Shown here in pieces: positions 40,752-49,721 of a DNA stretch of 64,000 nucleotides. This DNA comes from Lentzea sp033794685 (GTDB lineage Bacteria; Actinomycetota; Actinomycetes; Mycobacteriales; Pseudonocardiaceae). Numbering within the stretch: the stretch's first letter is position 1; each line of letters opens with the position of its first letter. Under the pieces are notes generated by a model. That model did not search any database, was not told the DNA's origin, and worked only from the letters and a program-made list of their open reading frames with translations. Both the position numbers and the translations under genes were made by a program. The DNA is taken from NCBI GenBank assembly GCA_033794685.1, contig JARAYZ010000002.1. One strand, 5' to 3'.

Positions 40752-41270
40752 CTAGTCGACCGTGGCGCGCGTCCTCCGCCAGGCGATCACGATCAACGCG
40801 ATCAGGCCGAACAACGGGATGGTGCTGATCGCCCAGGAGAGCCCCATCGGCGGTCCCGGCTGCTCCATGACCTGGAGGCTCTTCAGCTCACCGGTCCCCG
40901 CACCCGCCGGTCCGTCGATGTCGAACCGCAGGGTCCACGTCCCCGGCGCGGGCATGGCGTGGATGTCGAGACCCCAGACCTCCCGCTTGCGGGGGTGGCG
41001 GGCGAGCGGGCCGTCGTCGTCCTCCGCGCCGTTGTAGAACATCGTGAGCGTGCCCGTCTTGCCCGTGATGCCGTCCTCGGGCGCGAAGGTGAAGTCCAGC
41101 GACTGCATGGCCTTCACCGGCCACGTGCTGAAGCCGATGGTGAGGTCGTACGGTCCGGCCTGCACCTTCTCGGTGTGCACGACGTTCACCGGCTCGAACG
41201 CGAGAGCCGGAGCGGTCAGGCCGAGCAGCAGCGCCACCGTGCCCGCGAGTCCCAGCAAGGTCTTACGCAT
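40752..41270 (-). CDS. Exported protein with C-terminal membrane anchor, unknown function
   Basis: 172 residues. Signal peptide MRKTLLGLAGTVALLLGLTA with ALA cleavage, a beta-rich extracytoplasmic domain (HTEKVQAGPYDLTIGFSTWP, WTLRFDIDG), and a final helix LFGLIALIVIAWRR. The topology and beta-sandwich resemble YtkA/FixH or CopC-like periplasmic modules. It is last of four co-directional genes; its start overlaps the previous gene by 8 nt. I do not recognise a named family. Confidence 0.65.
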   Translation of the reverse strand: MRKTLLGLAGTVALLLGLTAPALAFEPVNVVHTEKVQAGPYDLTIGFSTWPVKAMQSLDFTFAPEDGITGKTGTLTMFYNGAEDDDGPLARHPRKREVWGLDIHAMPAPGTWTLRFDIDGPAGAGTGELKSLQVMEQPGPPMGLSWAISTIPLFGLIALIVIAWRRTRATVD

Positions 41271-42369
41271 GGCTGTTCTCCTTCGCCGGTGCGAGGTGGC
41301 GGAGCATGTGGCCGAACCGCCGGCCGAGCATCCCGGCGAGCGCGCCGAGCACCGCGCCCGCGACGACGGTGGCGAGGTAGCGGTCGAGGGCGGGGAAGTT
41401 GCCGCCGTAGACGAACATCCGCTGCAACGGCGCGCAGCCCGTGATGATCACGCCGCCGACCGCGCCGACCAGCCACGCGGGCAGCTTGTGCAGCAACTCG
41501 ACGGTGACCGCGACGAGGACGAGGCTCATCGGGATCATGTTGGGCAGGCCGGGGATGCCGTCGGCGTAGTCGCGCAACGGCAGGCCGGTGGCGTCCGCGT
41601 AGACCTCGGTGGCCCACGGCGAGAACCACCAGAACAGCGCCTGCAGTGCCGCGACGACTACACCGACGGCCAACGCGCCGCCACGCCGCTTGAGCACGTA
41701 CGCGCCCATGAACAGGATCATGACCGAGAAGAACGCGCTGCCGGCGTTGACGGTGTTGACGGGCCCGCCGGGCAACGCGCGCAGGCCGAGCACGGTCACC
41801 ATGCTGAACGCGAGCAACGTGGCCGCGGCCCCGGCGACGCCGTAGGTGCCCCAGTTCTGGTCCCGCGCGACCGCGAAGATCATGACCGCGCCGACCATCG
41901 TGATGGAGATCGACAGCAGCAGCCCGATGTGCGGCGGCGAGTCGATCACGGCGTCGAAGCCGTACAGGCCGTGCCACCACTGGTCCCAGAGCCCGTAGAC
42001 CAGGAACAGCGCCGCGCCGATGCCGGAGACCAGGTACCCGACGGGTGCGGCGAACGTGCGGCCGAAGACGCCGACCGCGCGGCCGCCGACGACCGGGTCG
42101 ACCTCCTTGTCGCGCTTGGAGTTCGCCGTCGTCAGCAGCACGACGGCGAGGCTCGCGAGGCCCGAGATCGCACTGCCCGCGTACAGGAACAGGTGCGGCA
42201 GCGTGAAGAACGTGTCGGGCCCGACGTCGGAGTGCCACTGGATGTCCCAGGTCAGGCCGATCAGCGAGATCAGGGTGCCGCCGAGCACGACGCTCGCCGG
42301 GATCAACCCCCTCGGGACCGTCCTCGTCACCGGCGACGACGCCGCCGTCGCCGTGATGTGTGCGGTCAT
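41263..42369 (-). CDS. Polytopic membrane protein with conserved His/Asp residues, unknown function
   Basis: 368 residues with about 9-10 predicted helices. The first helix region has LTWDIQWHSDVGPDTFF, followed by LPHLFLYAGSAISG and, further on, LWDQWWHGLYGFD and SPPHIGLLLSISI. Intramembrane His/Asp/Trp clusters of this sort could ligate metal or haem, but no known cofactor motif is complete. GAGGAGGGGGAGG precedes ATG 42369. It is translated in an operon with a FixH-like protein, hinting at metal or electron-transfer chemistry at the membrane. Confidence 0.65.
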   Translation of the reverse strand: MTAHITATAASSPVTRTVPRGLIPASVVLGGTLISLIGLTWDIQWHSDVGPDTFFTLPHLFLYAGSAISGLASLAVVLLTTANSKRDKEVDPVVGGRAVGVFGRTFAAPVGYLVSGIGAALFLVYGLWDQWWHGLYGFDAVIDSPPHIGLLLSISITMVGAVMIFAVARDQNWGTYGVAGAAATLLAFSMVTVLGLRALPGGPVNTVNAGSAFFSVMILFMGAYVLKRRGGALAVGVVVAALQALFWWFSPWATEVYADATGLPLRDYADGIPGLPNMIPMSLVLVAVTVELLHKLPAWLVGAVGGVIITGCAPLQRMFVYGGNFPALDRYLATVVAGAVLGALAGMLGRRFGHMLRHLAPAKENSHA

Positions 42370-42382
42370 TCCTCCCCCTCCT

Positions 42383-42769
42383 CTAAGTGAGCAGCAGCGG
42401 GATGACGACCCGCTCGCTGCGCAGTGACACGGTGATTTCCCATTGGCCGGCCATGAACAGGTCGACGCCCGCGACCTGGTACCGGCCGGGGGCCTGCGGT
42501 GCCGCGGTGATCGGGGCGAGCGCGTGGCCCATCTGCGGCATCGCCGGTTCGACCGTGACGTCGCCGTCCGCGGCGTTGCCGGAGCGGTCGGTGATCCGCA
42601 GGTCGAACACGTTGCTTCCGGTCTTGGTGCTGGTGGGCGTGAGCTCGAACCGGAGTTGCGCGCTTTCCGCGAGGTGCGGCCTGGCCTCGACGCCGCGCGG
42701 CCACAGCACCACGAGTGCCGCCACCAGCGCGATCACCCCGCCCACGACGGCGATCGACGACCGCTTCAC
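42383..42769 (-). CDS. FixH/YtkA-like membrane-anchored protein
   Basis: 128 residues from GTG 42769 (GTGA overlap with the upstream gene). One N-terminal helix (SIAVVGGVIALVAALVVLWP), then a beta-sandwich with PTSTKTGSNVFDLRITD, the conserved MPQMGHA and APGRYQVAGVDLFMAGQWEI. MPxMGH is the signature Met/His motif of YtkA/FixH-like domains, suspected copper or metal ligands. Probably exposed on the outer face of the membrane. Confidence 0.75.
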   Translation of the reverse strand: MKRSSIAVVGGVIALVAALVVLWPRGVEARPHLAESAQLRFELTPTSTKTGSNVFDLRITDRSGNAADGDVTVEPAMPQMGHALAPITAAPQAPGRYQVAGVDLFMAGQWEITVSLRSERVVIPLLLT

Positions 42770-44100
42770 TTCGAGACCACCTTCCCGGCCGGCACGTCGA
42801 CGATCTGGGGCACGGTGACGATCGAGTAGTCGCGCTCGACCTGGATCCACACGAGGTACCTGCCCGGCAACGGGAACGAGTAGGTGAACGGCACGTCCGG
42901 CCCGTACGCGGCGACGCTCTCGTCCGGCTTGTCGGGCATGCCCGGGACCGGCGGGATCATCGAGTGCACGTGCGCCCAGATCGGTGCGTCGACCGCCGTG
43001 CCGGTCATCGGGCCGACGACGATCATGTGCCCGAGCATCCCCAGCCACGGCTGCAGGTCGCGCTCGCCGAACTTCGCGGTGATCGTGCTCGGCCTGCCCG
43101 CCTCGCGGATCTCCACCACCGTCTCGGCCTTCCCGTCGTGCCGCACCGCCTGTGCCGCACCGGAGACCTCGACGCTCGACCGCAGCAGCTGCACTCCCCC
43201 GCCGCGCCGGGCGATCTCGGCGGCGACGGCGTGGGTGCCCTGTTCGGGATCGGTCAGCCGGGCCCGGAACTCGCCGGGCGCCGTGCGGACCGGGTGCAGG
43301 TGGCGCAGGTGCCCGGACGGCGACACCACGACGAGGTGGACGAACGCGCTGTCGTGCACCAGCAGGTCGTCCACCGGCCGTCCCGACGAGCCGTCGGTGA
43401 GGTTGAGCACGAGGTCCCTGTCCTCCATGCGCGGCACCAGGTTCACCGGCGGCCGCGAGAAGTCCATGATGGACGTTCGCTCGTAGGGGTTCATCACGTT
43501 GTCGTACGTGGGATCCAGCTGCGTGCCCGGTGCCGCGACGGGCGGAATGCTCGGCGACAGCAACGCCGCCGTCACGCCGGCCGCGATCGCCGCGACCATG
43601 CCCGCCGTGGGCACCAGCGCGAGCCCGACCTTGCCGAACACCGCCAGCACCAACGCCGCCAGCAACAGCACGCCGGCCGCGATGAACCCGCCGTAGGTCG
43701 CGTTCTCCCACGGCGACGGCACGAGTGCGGGCACGACGAACGGAATGGTCGCCTCGTCGACCGCGAGCTCCCACGGTCCGGGCCGGTCGACGTGCAGTTG
43801 TCCGGGGTAGAACCCGGGCGTGGCACCGAGAACCACCTTGGTCGTGCTGCTCGCCGCACCCGCCGCGCGCAGGGTCAGCGACAGCTCACCGGCAGGCGTC
43901 CCGGCGTGCGTCACCACGTCGACGTGCACCGGCCCCGGCACCTCCGCGACCCGCCGGATGATCACCGTGAGGTCGCGTCCGCCGAGGCTCTGCGCGACGT
44001 GGATGTCGGCGCCGGACTGGGCACCGTCGGCCAGCGCCGGGGCCGCGATCCCCAGGATCGCCCCCAGCACGAGCAGCAAGGTCACACCACGTCGTTTCAT
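42766..44100 (-). CDS. Exported multidomain membrane protein of the FixH-like operon
   Basis: 444 residues. Signal peptide MKRRGVTLLLVLGAILGIAA (ALA cleavage). A beta-sandwich (about 28-125) is followed by two helices (about 130-180). The second extracytoplasmic part has FVHLVVVSPSGHLRHLHPVR, GMLGHMIVVGPMTGTAV and WAHVHSMIPPVPGMPD, rich in His and Met. Such clusters point to metal (copper?) binding. First gene of the four-gene operon; divergent from the DesK-type kinase at 44236 with 135 bp between. No family name recognised with confidence. Confidence 0.65.
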   Translation of the reverse strand: MKRRGVTLLLVLGAILGIAAPALADGAQSGADIHVAQSLGGRDLTVIIRRVAEVPGPVHVDVVTHAGTPAGELSLTLRAAGAASSTTKVVLGATPGFYPGQLHVDRPGPWELAVDEATIPFVVPALVPSPWENATYGGFIAAGVLLLAALVLAVFGKVGLALVPTAGMVAAIAAGVTAALLSPSIPPVAAPGTQLDPTYDNVMNPYERTSIMDFSRPPVNLVPRMEDRDLVLNLTDGSSGRPVDDLLVHDSAFVHLVVVSPSGHLRHLHPVRTAPGEFRARLTDPEQGTHAVAAEIARRGGGVQLLRSSVEVSGAAQAVRHDGKAETVVEIREAGRPSTITAKFGERDLQPWLGMLGHMIVVGPMTGTAVDAPIWAHVHSMIPPVPGMPDKPDESVAAYGPDVPFTYSFPLPGRYLVWIQVERDYSIVTVPQIVDVPAGKVVSK

Positions 44101-44235
44101 CGCGACCGAACGTAGCGATCATGCCGGGCCCGCCGCGTCACTGCGGAGACGGAAACCGCATCCCCCGCGCGGGGGATCTCCGACCCCTGCGCAGCGGGAG
44201 GATCTCAGGGACGCCATGCGGCAGGATTGCGTCCG

Positions 44236-45369
44236 ATGGATCTGATCAAGCTGCCCCTCAAGCACCAGTCGTGGCTGGTCGCGGCCGTGTGCATGGTCGT
44301 GGACGGCGGATTCGTGCTGCTCGACCGCGAACCGTTGGCGCAGACCGTGATCGTGCTCGTGCTGACGCTGGCCGTGGACGCGATGCTCGCCGGCCCCGCC
44401 CGGTTGTCCCTGTGGGTCGCGGCGGCGCAGGCGGCCGTGCCGGTGATCATCCTGATCTCGATGCGCAACGGGGTGGACGCCAACGACGCCGGTCTGCTGA
44501 TCGCGGGCTACCGGGCGGGAGCGTGGCTGCGCGGCGGGCCCGCGTACACGGCGCTCGGGATGCTCTCGGCCAGCCTGATGGCGTGCATGATCCTCAACGG
44601 CCACACCCTGCTGACCGCGGTGCTGGTGGCGGCCAAGGGCGCGCTGCTGCCGTGGCTCGTCGGCCGCTACACGACGGCGCGGCGCGCGTACCTGGCCGAA
44701 CTGGAGAAGCAGTCGGCGATGGCGGAGAAGGACGCGAAGGCGGCCGTCACCAAGGCGGTCACCGAGGAACGCGGCGCGATAGCCCGCGACCTGCACGACG
44801 TGATCATCCACCACGTCAGCGCGATCAACCTGCACGCCGGAGCCGCACGACTCGGCCTGCCGGACGGCAATCCGAAGCTCACGAAGTCGTTGCGCGCGGT
44901 CGAGACGTCCAGCCGCGCGGCCATGGTCGACCTGCGGCACCTGCTGGACCTGTTGCACGGCGACAACTCCGAGGGCGCCCGGCAACCGGGGCTCGACAAC
45001 CTCGACGAGCTGCTCGACGGCGTGCGCGCGGCGGGCAGACCGGCCCGGCTCGAGGTGTGCGGGCCGCGGCGGGACGTGCCGGAGTCGTTGGACATCACGG
45101 TCTACCGGATCATCCAGGAGATGTTGACCAACGCCCTGCGGCACGGCGACGCGTCCGGCGTGACGGTGACCCTGGAGTACGGGCCGGACTCGCTGACCGT
45201 CGCCGCGTGCAACGTCACGGGTCCCGGCGACGACTCCGGCTCGGTGCGGCGGGGACTCGTCGGCATCCGCAACCGCGCCGGCATGTTCGCGGGCACCACC
45301 CGGTCCGGGCTCGAACCGGACGGCCGGACCTGGCGCACCGTCGTCACGTTCCCCCTGGAGGCGTCATGA
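44236..45369 (+). CDS. Sensor histidine kinase, DesK/NarL-partner type
   Basis: 377 residues from ATG 44236; GCAGGA lies 9-14 nt upstream. An in-frame TTG is 9 nt earlier. Four to five N-terminal helices, a coiled stretch (YLAELEKQSAMAEKDAKAAV), the HisKA_3 box RDLHDVIIHHVSAI with His187, and an HATPase domain (IIQEMLTNALRHGDAS, GLVGIRNRAGMF). It phosphorylates the response regulator that follows (4-nt overlap). Stimulus unknown; the divergent FixH-like operon is a likely target. Confidence 0.92.
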   Translation: MDLIKLPLKHQSWLVAAVCMVVDGGFVLLDREPLAQTVIVLVLTLAVDAMLAGPARLSLWVAAAQAAVPVIILISMRNGVDANDAGLLIAGYRAGAWLRGGPAYTALGMLSASLMACMILNGHTLLTAVLVAAKGALLPWLVGRYTTARRAYLAELEKQSAMAEKDAKAAVTKAVTEERGAIARDLHDVIIHHVSAINLHAGAARLGLPDGNPKLTKSLRAVETSSRAAMVDLRHLLDLLHGDNSEGARQPGLDNLDELLDGVRAAGRPARLEVCGPRRDVPESLDITVYRIIQEMLTNALRHGDASGVTVTLEYGPDSLTVAACNVTGPGDDSGSVRRGLVGIRNRAGMFAGTTRSGLEPDGRTWRTVVTFPLEAS

Positions 45370-46025
45370 CGTTGACGGTGCTGCTGGCCGACGACCACGC
45401 GATGCTGCGCTCCGGCATGCGCGCGATCTTCGACACGCAGGAGGACCTGAGCTGCGTCGCGGAGGTCGCGGACGGCAGGGCCGCCGTGGCCGAGGTCGCG
45501 CGGCTGCGCCCGGACGTGGCGGTGCTCGACATCCGCATGCCCAAGCTCGACGGGCTCGGCGCCACGGAGATGATCCTGGCCGACCCCGCGAACCGCACGA
45601 AGGTCCTGCTGCTCACGACCTACGACACCGACGAGTACGTCTACCGCGCGTTGAAGGCCGGGGCCAGCGGGTTCCTGCTGAAGTCACTGCCGCCCGAGGA
45701 GCTGATCTCGGCGGTCCGGGTGGCGGCGCGCGGGGACGCGTTGATAGACCCGTCGGTCACGCAACGGCTGATCGCGCGGTTCGCCGTCAGCCTCGCGCCT
45801 CCCCCGACGCCGCCGGAGCTCGCTTTGCTGACCGCGCGCGAACGGGAGGTGCTGCAACTCGTGGCGGCGGCCTACAGCAACGCCGAGATCGCCGCGCGAC
45901 TGCACGTCGGGGACGAGACGGTGAAGACGCACGTCTCGCGGGTGCTGTCCAAGCTGGGGCTGCGGGACCGGGTGCACGCCGTGGCGTACGCGCACGTGAA
46001 CGGGTTGGTGCAGACCCGGCGCTGA
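45366..46025 (+). CDS. NarL/LuxR-type response regulator
   Basis: 219 residues; ATG 45366 overlaps the kinase stop (ATGA). Receiver with DDH at the N-terminus, phosphoacceptor Asp55 (VLDIRMPKLDG) and FLLKS. The C-terminal LuxR HTH is LTAREREVLQLVAAAYSNAE followed by VKTHVSRVLSKLGLRDR. Cognate of the adjacent kinase. Confidence 0.93.
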   Translation: MTLTVLLADDHAMLRSGMRAIFDTQEDLSCVAEVADGRAAVAEVARLRPDVAVLDIRMPKLDGLGATEMILADPANRTKVLLLTTYDTDEYVYRALKAGASGFLLKSLPPEELISAVRVAARGDALIDPSVTQRLIARFAVSLAPPPTPPELALLTAREREVLQLVAAAYSNAEIAARLHVGDETVKTHVSRVLSKLGLRDRVHAVAYAHVNGLVQTRR

Positions 46026-46067
46026 TCCGCGAAGACCCCTCGTGACCCCGCGGACCAGCGTTGTGGC

Positions 46068-46700
46068 TCAGCTTTGCCAGACCACTGGCGACTTCACGTA
46101 GTCGTCGCCGCGGTTGTACTCGGCCGCCGCGACCTTCAGGCCGTCCTGGGCCGCACTCAGCACGCACGTCTCGTAGGTCTCGCCGGACGCCTTGAACGTC
46201 CTCGGCGCGCTGGTGGAGTCGCACTTCGGGGTGTCGCCGCTGATGATCACGCCGGTGCCCTTGCCGTCCTCGCCGAGGCCGCGCAGGCCGATCGAGGTGA
46301 AGCTCAGGTCGGTGCCGCTCAGGTTCTCGACCTTGGCCCGCAGGTAGAACGGCGTGATGTTCTTGGCCTTCTCGCCGAACTTCGCCAGGTCCTCCTTCGC
46401 GCCCGCCTCGATGGCCGTGACGGTGATCGCGATGGTGCCGGTCTTGTCACCGGTGACCACGGGAATGACCGCGCGGGCGCCGACCTTGAGCTTCGAGCCC
46501 GGGGCCGTGACGTCCCCGCCGGCGGGGACGGCCGGCTTCTCCTTGGACGCGCTGGTCTTCTCGGTGCTCGTGGCGGTGGTGGTCGTCGTCGTGTCGGTGG
46601 CGGGGGTCGCCGTGCCGGTGGTCTCGGAGCCGCAGGCAGTCAGCAGCAGGCCCGCCGCCGCGACGGAGGCGATGAACAGGGGGCCACGGGCGTGCGTCAC
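46068..46700 (-). CDS. Lipoprotein of unknown function with Thr/Ser-rich linker
   Basis: 210 residues from GTG 46700, GAGGAG upstream. Lipobox LLLTACGS (Cys near 23), a 25-residue Thr-rich linker, then a beta-sandwich with KAKNITPFYLRAKVENLSGT, a form seen in DUF4352-like extracellular immunoglobulin-fold lipoproteins. One later Cys pair (CDSTSAP, ETCVLS). Lies between two two-component systems, convergent to the first. Function not known. Confidence 0.75.
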   Translation of the reverse strand: MTHARGPLFIASVAAAGLLLTACGSETTGTATPATDTTTTTTATSTEKTSASKEKPAVPAGGDVTAPGSKLKVGARAVIPVVTGDKTGTIAITVTAIEAGAKEDLAKFGEKAKNITPFYLRAKVENLSGTDLSFTSIGLRGLGEDGKGTGVIISGDTPKCDSTSAPRTFKASGETYETCVLSAAQDGLKVAAAEYNRGDDYVKSPVVWQS

Positions 46701-46793
46701 TGCGGGACTCCTCGGACTGCGGAACCTGGTTGCCCAGGACGTTAGGCCGGATGCCGGAACGGCGGTATCGGTCGTTCACACCACACGCGGCCG

Positions 46794-47438
46794 TCAGAGG
46801 TCGTCGAGGCCGATCAGCCCGTCCTGGATCGCCCGCGCGACGAGCGCGGCCTTCGTGGGGGCCTGCCTGCCGATCGCCGCGTACTTGACCCTGATCCGCT
46901 CCAGGTGGGAGTTCACCGTGCTGAGCGTGATGTTCAGGCGTTGCGCCACGAACTCCTTCGACTCGGACTGGAACCACTCGACCAGGACCTCGGTCTCGCG
47001 CGGGGACAGCGCGGGCCTCGTCTCCGACCGGTCGCCCGCCAGCGCGCCCGCGAGGGCCGGTGGTGTGTACGACTGCCCCTGCGCCGCCGCCTTCACGGCC
47101 TGCACGAGGTGGTCGGCGCCCTCGGCCTTCGTCAGATAGCTCAGCGCGCCGATCTCCAGGCACTGCAGGACGATCTCGTCGTCCGCGCGCATCGAGTAGA
47201 CGACGACCCTGCGTCCGTCCTCGACGAGCTTGCGCAGCTCGGACGTGGCGGGCGCGACGCCGCCGAGGTGCAGGTCGAGCACGACGACCTGGGCCTGCGC
47301 GCCCGGACCGGTCCACGCGACCCCGGGGTCCTCACCGCTCGCCACGAGCTCGACGTCCGCCGTGGACAGCCAGTGCGCGACCCCCGCCCGCACGACGGGA
47401 TGGTCGTCGACCACGACCGCCGTCACGTCGTCCGCCAT
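46794..47438 (-). CDS. NarL/LuxR-type response regulator
   Basis: 214 residues. Receiver with VVDDHPVVRAG, phosphoacceptor in VVVLDLHLGG near residue 53 and SYLTKAEGADHL. LuxR HTH: LSPRETEVLVEWFQSESKEF, NITLSTVNSHLERIRVKY. Start ATG 47438 lies within the end of the preceding kinase-like gene (16-nt overlap). Partner of the two kinase-like proteins upstream; target genes not apparent. Confidence 0.9.
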   Translation of the reverse strand: MADDVTAVVVDDHPVVRAGVAHWLSTADVELVASGEDPGVAWTGPGAQAQVVVLDLHLGGVAPATSELRKLVEDGRRVVVYSMRADDEIVLQCLEIGALSYLTKAEGADHLVQAVKAAAQGQSYTPPALAGALAGDRSETRPALSPRETEVLVEWFQSESKEFVAQRLNITLSTVNSHLERIRVKYAAIGRQAPTKAALVARAIQDGLIGLDDL

Positions 47439-48475
47439 CTCGCCTCGCTCCTCACCAGTCCGCTGTGGACACTCGTCTCGACCGTGGTCATCACCGGTCT
47501 GCCCGGCGCCGGGAGCGTCTCCGCCGCGTCGGCCACGACCGCCACGCGCACCTCGGTCGCGGTGCGCAGCAGACTCACCTTCGCACGTCCGTTCGCGACG
47601 GCGAGCGCCTGGGCCATCGGGGCGACCAGCTCCCGACGCACCTCCGTCGGAACCGGTGTGGCCGTGCCGCTCACGGCGAGCGAGACGACGACACCGCGCC
47701 GTTCGGCGACGTCCACACACGCGGTCAGTTCGTGCAGCAACGGGTCGGGCACGTCGTCGTTCTCCGCGAACAACCGTCGCAGCTGCACGGCCGCCACCGA
47801 GCACCGCAGCCTGGTCGTCTGGTCGGCCACGGTGGTCCGTTCGTCGGCCAGGTCCGCGAGCAGCGGCAGCAACGCTCCGAGCTGGCCCTCGAACCCGGCC
47901 CGCAGGTCCTGCTCCCGCCGGCGGGCCAGCTCTTCCCTGGTGCGCGCGGCGTCGTGCTCGGCCGCGGCCTCGGCGGCGAGGCGCGCGTCGCGGTGCAGAA
48001 CGCGCGTGATCACCAGGACGCCGAGCTGGAAACTCGTGCCGCTGAGGATCACGACCCCGGCCGTGCCGACGTCGCCGCTCCCGTCGTGCGCGAACCACAC
48101 GATGCTCAGGCAGATGTGCGCGCTCAGCGCCGCCACCAGCGCCGCCGGCCGTTCAACCAGCACCAGCAGCAGGTACCAGCCGACCAGCCCGAACGCCCAG
48201 TCCGCCGGTGCGAACGAGGTTCCGGTGGGCAGTGCGGTGGTCGCCAGCACCGACGCCGTGAGGGGTGCGACGGCGAGGTAGGCCGGTGTCGGCGTGGCCG
48301 CTGCGACATGTCCGGCCACGATCCCCAGCGCGGCGGTGAGCAGCCCGTAGGCGACCCAGGCCGCCGGGCCGTGCGCGTACCCGACGAGGGAGGGCAGGGT
48401 GAGGACGAGTTGGACGGCGAAGACGACGACCAGCAGGACCTGCCGGGTGATGGCGGAGACGGCGTGGTCGGTCAT
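47423..48475 (-). CDS. Degenerate histidine-kinase-like membrane protein
   Basis: 350 residues from ATG 48475, overlapping the first kinase by 4 nt. Six or so N-terminal helices (to about 155), a coiled coil (AAEAAAEHDAARTREELARR), then a domain with the outline of a NarL-type kinase (VADQTTRLRCSVAAVQLRRL, VVADAAETLPAPGRPVM). The phosphoacceptor His and the Asn of the N-box are absent where expected. It is probably a pseudokinase that modulates or senses for the intact kinase encoded just upstream. The domain match is by position and order rather than by motif. Confidence 0.65.
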   Translation of the reverse strand: MTDHAVSAITRQVLLVVVFAVQLVLTLPSLVGYAHGPAAWVAYGLLTAALGIVAGHVAAATPTPAYLAVAPLTASVLATTALPTGTSFAPADWAFGLVGWYLLLVLVERPAALVAALSAHICLSIVWFAHDGSGDVGTAGVVILSGTSFQLGVLVITRVLHRDARLAAEAAAEHDAARTREELARRREQDLRAGFEGQLGALLPLLADLADERTTVADQTTRLRCSVAAVQLRRLFAENDDVPDPLLHELTACVDVAERRGVVVSLAVSGTATPVPTEVRRELVAPMAQALAVANGRAKVSLLRTATEVRVAVVADAAETLPAPGRPVMTTVETSVHSGLVRSEARWRTT

Positions 48476-49623
48476 GGGCGGTCCGGCGTAGCTGGCGGGG
48501 ACTCGCCGACTGTGGTGGTCAGGCCGGCCGCCGCGGTCCCGTCCGCTGCCGCGGCCCCGGACCTGCCGGCCGCGGCGGTCACCTCGGCCGCGACCCGATC
48601 CCCGGCGACCCACTCCAGCCGCACGGTGGTCCCCGCCGCCCCAGACTCGACCACCACGGCACCCCCGACCGCCTCGAGCCGCTCGACCACCGATCCCCGC
48701 AGCCCACGCCGGTGCTCGGGCACCTCGGCGGGCACGAACCCCCGACCGGCGTCCTCGACGACGACCACCGCGCCCCGCTCCCGCGTCACCGCCAGGTCGG
48801 CCACTCCCGTGCCCGCGTGCCGCTCGACGTTGGTCAGCAACTCCCGCACGGCCCGCACGAACTGCAGCGCCACCCCGGCCGGCACCGGCACGACCTCGGC
48901 CACCACCCGCACGTCCAGGGAACTGTCCCTCGCCACAGCCGTGAGCGCGGCCCCGAGGTCGACGGTCCCCTGCGCGTCGCCCTGTTCGGCGAGCACGACC
49001 AGGTCCCGGCGCGCCTGCGCCGCCACCTCCGACGGGTCACCGCCGTGCGCGGCCATCAGAAACGTCGACGCCGCCGTGTCGTGCAGCAGCGCGAGGTAGT
49101 CCCGTTCCCGCCTGACCTGGTCGAGGGCGACGGCCGCGGCCCGGTTCTGCGAGGCGGCCCGTTCCCTGAGCAGGTCGACGCGGCGGCTGGACCTGCGCAG
49201 CAACTCGTACGCCAGCCGTGCGAGCACCGACTCCAGCACCGCCCGCACGAGCACACCGGGGCCGGTCGTCACCACCTGCACCGCGAGCAGCGCGGCCGTC
49301 GCGGGCACGCTGATCTTCCACGACCACTGCCACTGCCAGGTGATCAGCGTCGTCGTGAGCACCGTGAGCACCCACTGGTCGGCGTCCGCACCGAGCAGCA
49401 CCGACAGCAGCACGACCCGGAGGAACGCCACGGGCAGCGCCACGCGGGGGAACCGGAAGTCGGCGACCGAGCTCACCGCGACCGCCGCGCACAACGACCA
49501 GCCCAGCGGCGAGTTGAGCGAGAAGGCGCCGAAGAGGCTGATCAGGACGACACCGGCGCCGCGAACGGGACCCGCGAGGCGGGACACCGTCGCAAGCAGC
49601 CTCGCCTCCAGCACGTCAGGCAT
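48472..49623 (-). CDS. Sensor histidine kinase (HisKA_3-like)
   Basis: 383 residues. Four to five membrane helices (to about 140), coiled coil, a dimerisation helix with LALLHDTAASTFLM carrying the probable phosphoacceptor His, and a HATPase domain: AVRELLTNVERHAGTGV (N-box), VEDAGRGFVPAEV (G1), GLRGSVVERLEAVGG. A 40-residue Ala/Thr tail follows. It heads a three-gene unit with the degenerate kinase and the response regulator. Signal unknown. Confidence 0.87.
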   Translation of the reverse strand: MPDVLEARLLATVSRLAGPVRGAGVVLISLFGAFSLNSPLGWSLCAAVAVSSVADFRFPRVALPVAFLRVVLLSVLLGADADQWVLTVLTTTLITWQWQWSWKISVPATAALLAVQVVTTGPGVLVRAVLESVLARLAYELLRRSSRRVDLLRERAASQNRAAAVALDQVRRERDYLALLHDTAASTFLMAAHGGDPSEVAAQARRDLVVLAEQGDAQGTVDLGAALTAVARDSSLDVRVVAEVVPVPAGVALQFVRAVRELLTNVERHAGTGVADLAVTRERGAVVVVEDAGRGFVPAEVPEHRRGLRGSVVERLEAVGGAVVVESGAAGTTVRLEWVAGDRVAAEVTAAAGRSGAAAADGTAAAGLTTTVGESPPATPDRP

Positions 49624-49657
49624 TCTGCGTCAGGCACCCGCCGGCCGCCCAACCGGG

Positions 49658-49676
49658 GCATATCGTCCGCGTATCG
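49658..49676. promoter_or_regulatory. Candidate VanR box 1
   Basis: GCATATCGTCCGCGTATCG: TATCG repeated with a 10-bp period, the direct-repeat form used by OmpR-family regulators. It lies 46 nt upstream of the vanZ-like GTG. A near-identical copy in inverted orientation is at 50288-50305. Confidence 0.65.
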
Positions 49677-49721
49677 AAAAACGCGTACGTTCTCGCAACC
49701 GACGTTCCGCTTCACTGAGCC

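Noticed and set aside
46026..46067. TCCGCG/CGCGGA hairpin between the response regulator and lipoprotein genes
   Set aside because: Only a 6-bp stem with a loop of about 17 nt; too weak to call a terminator.
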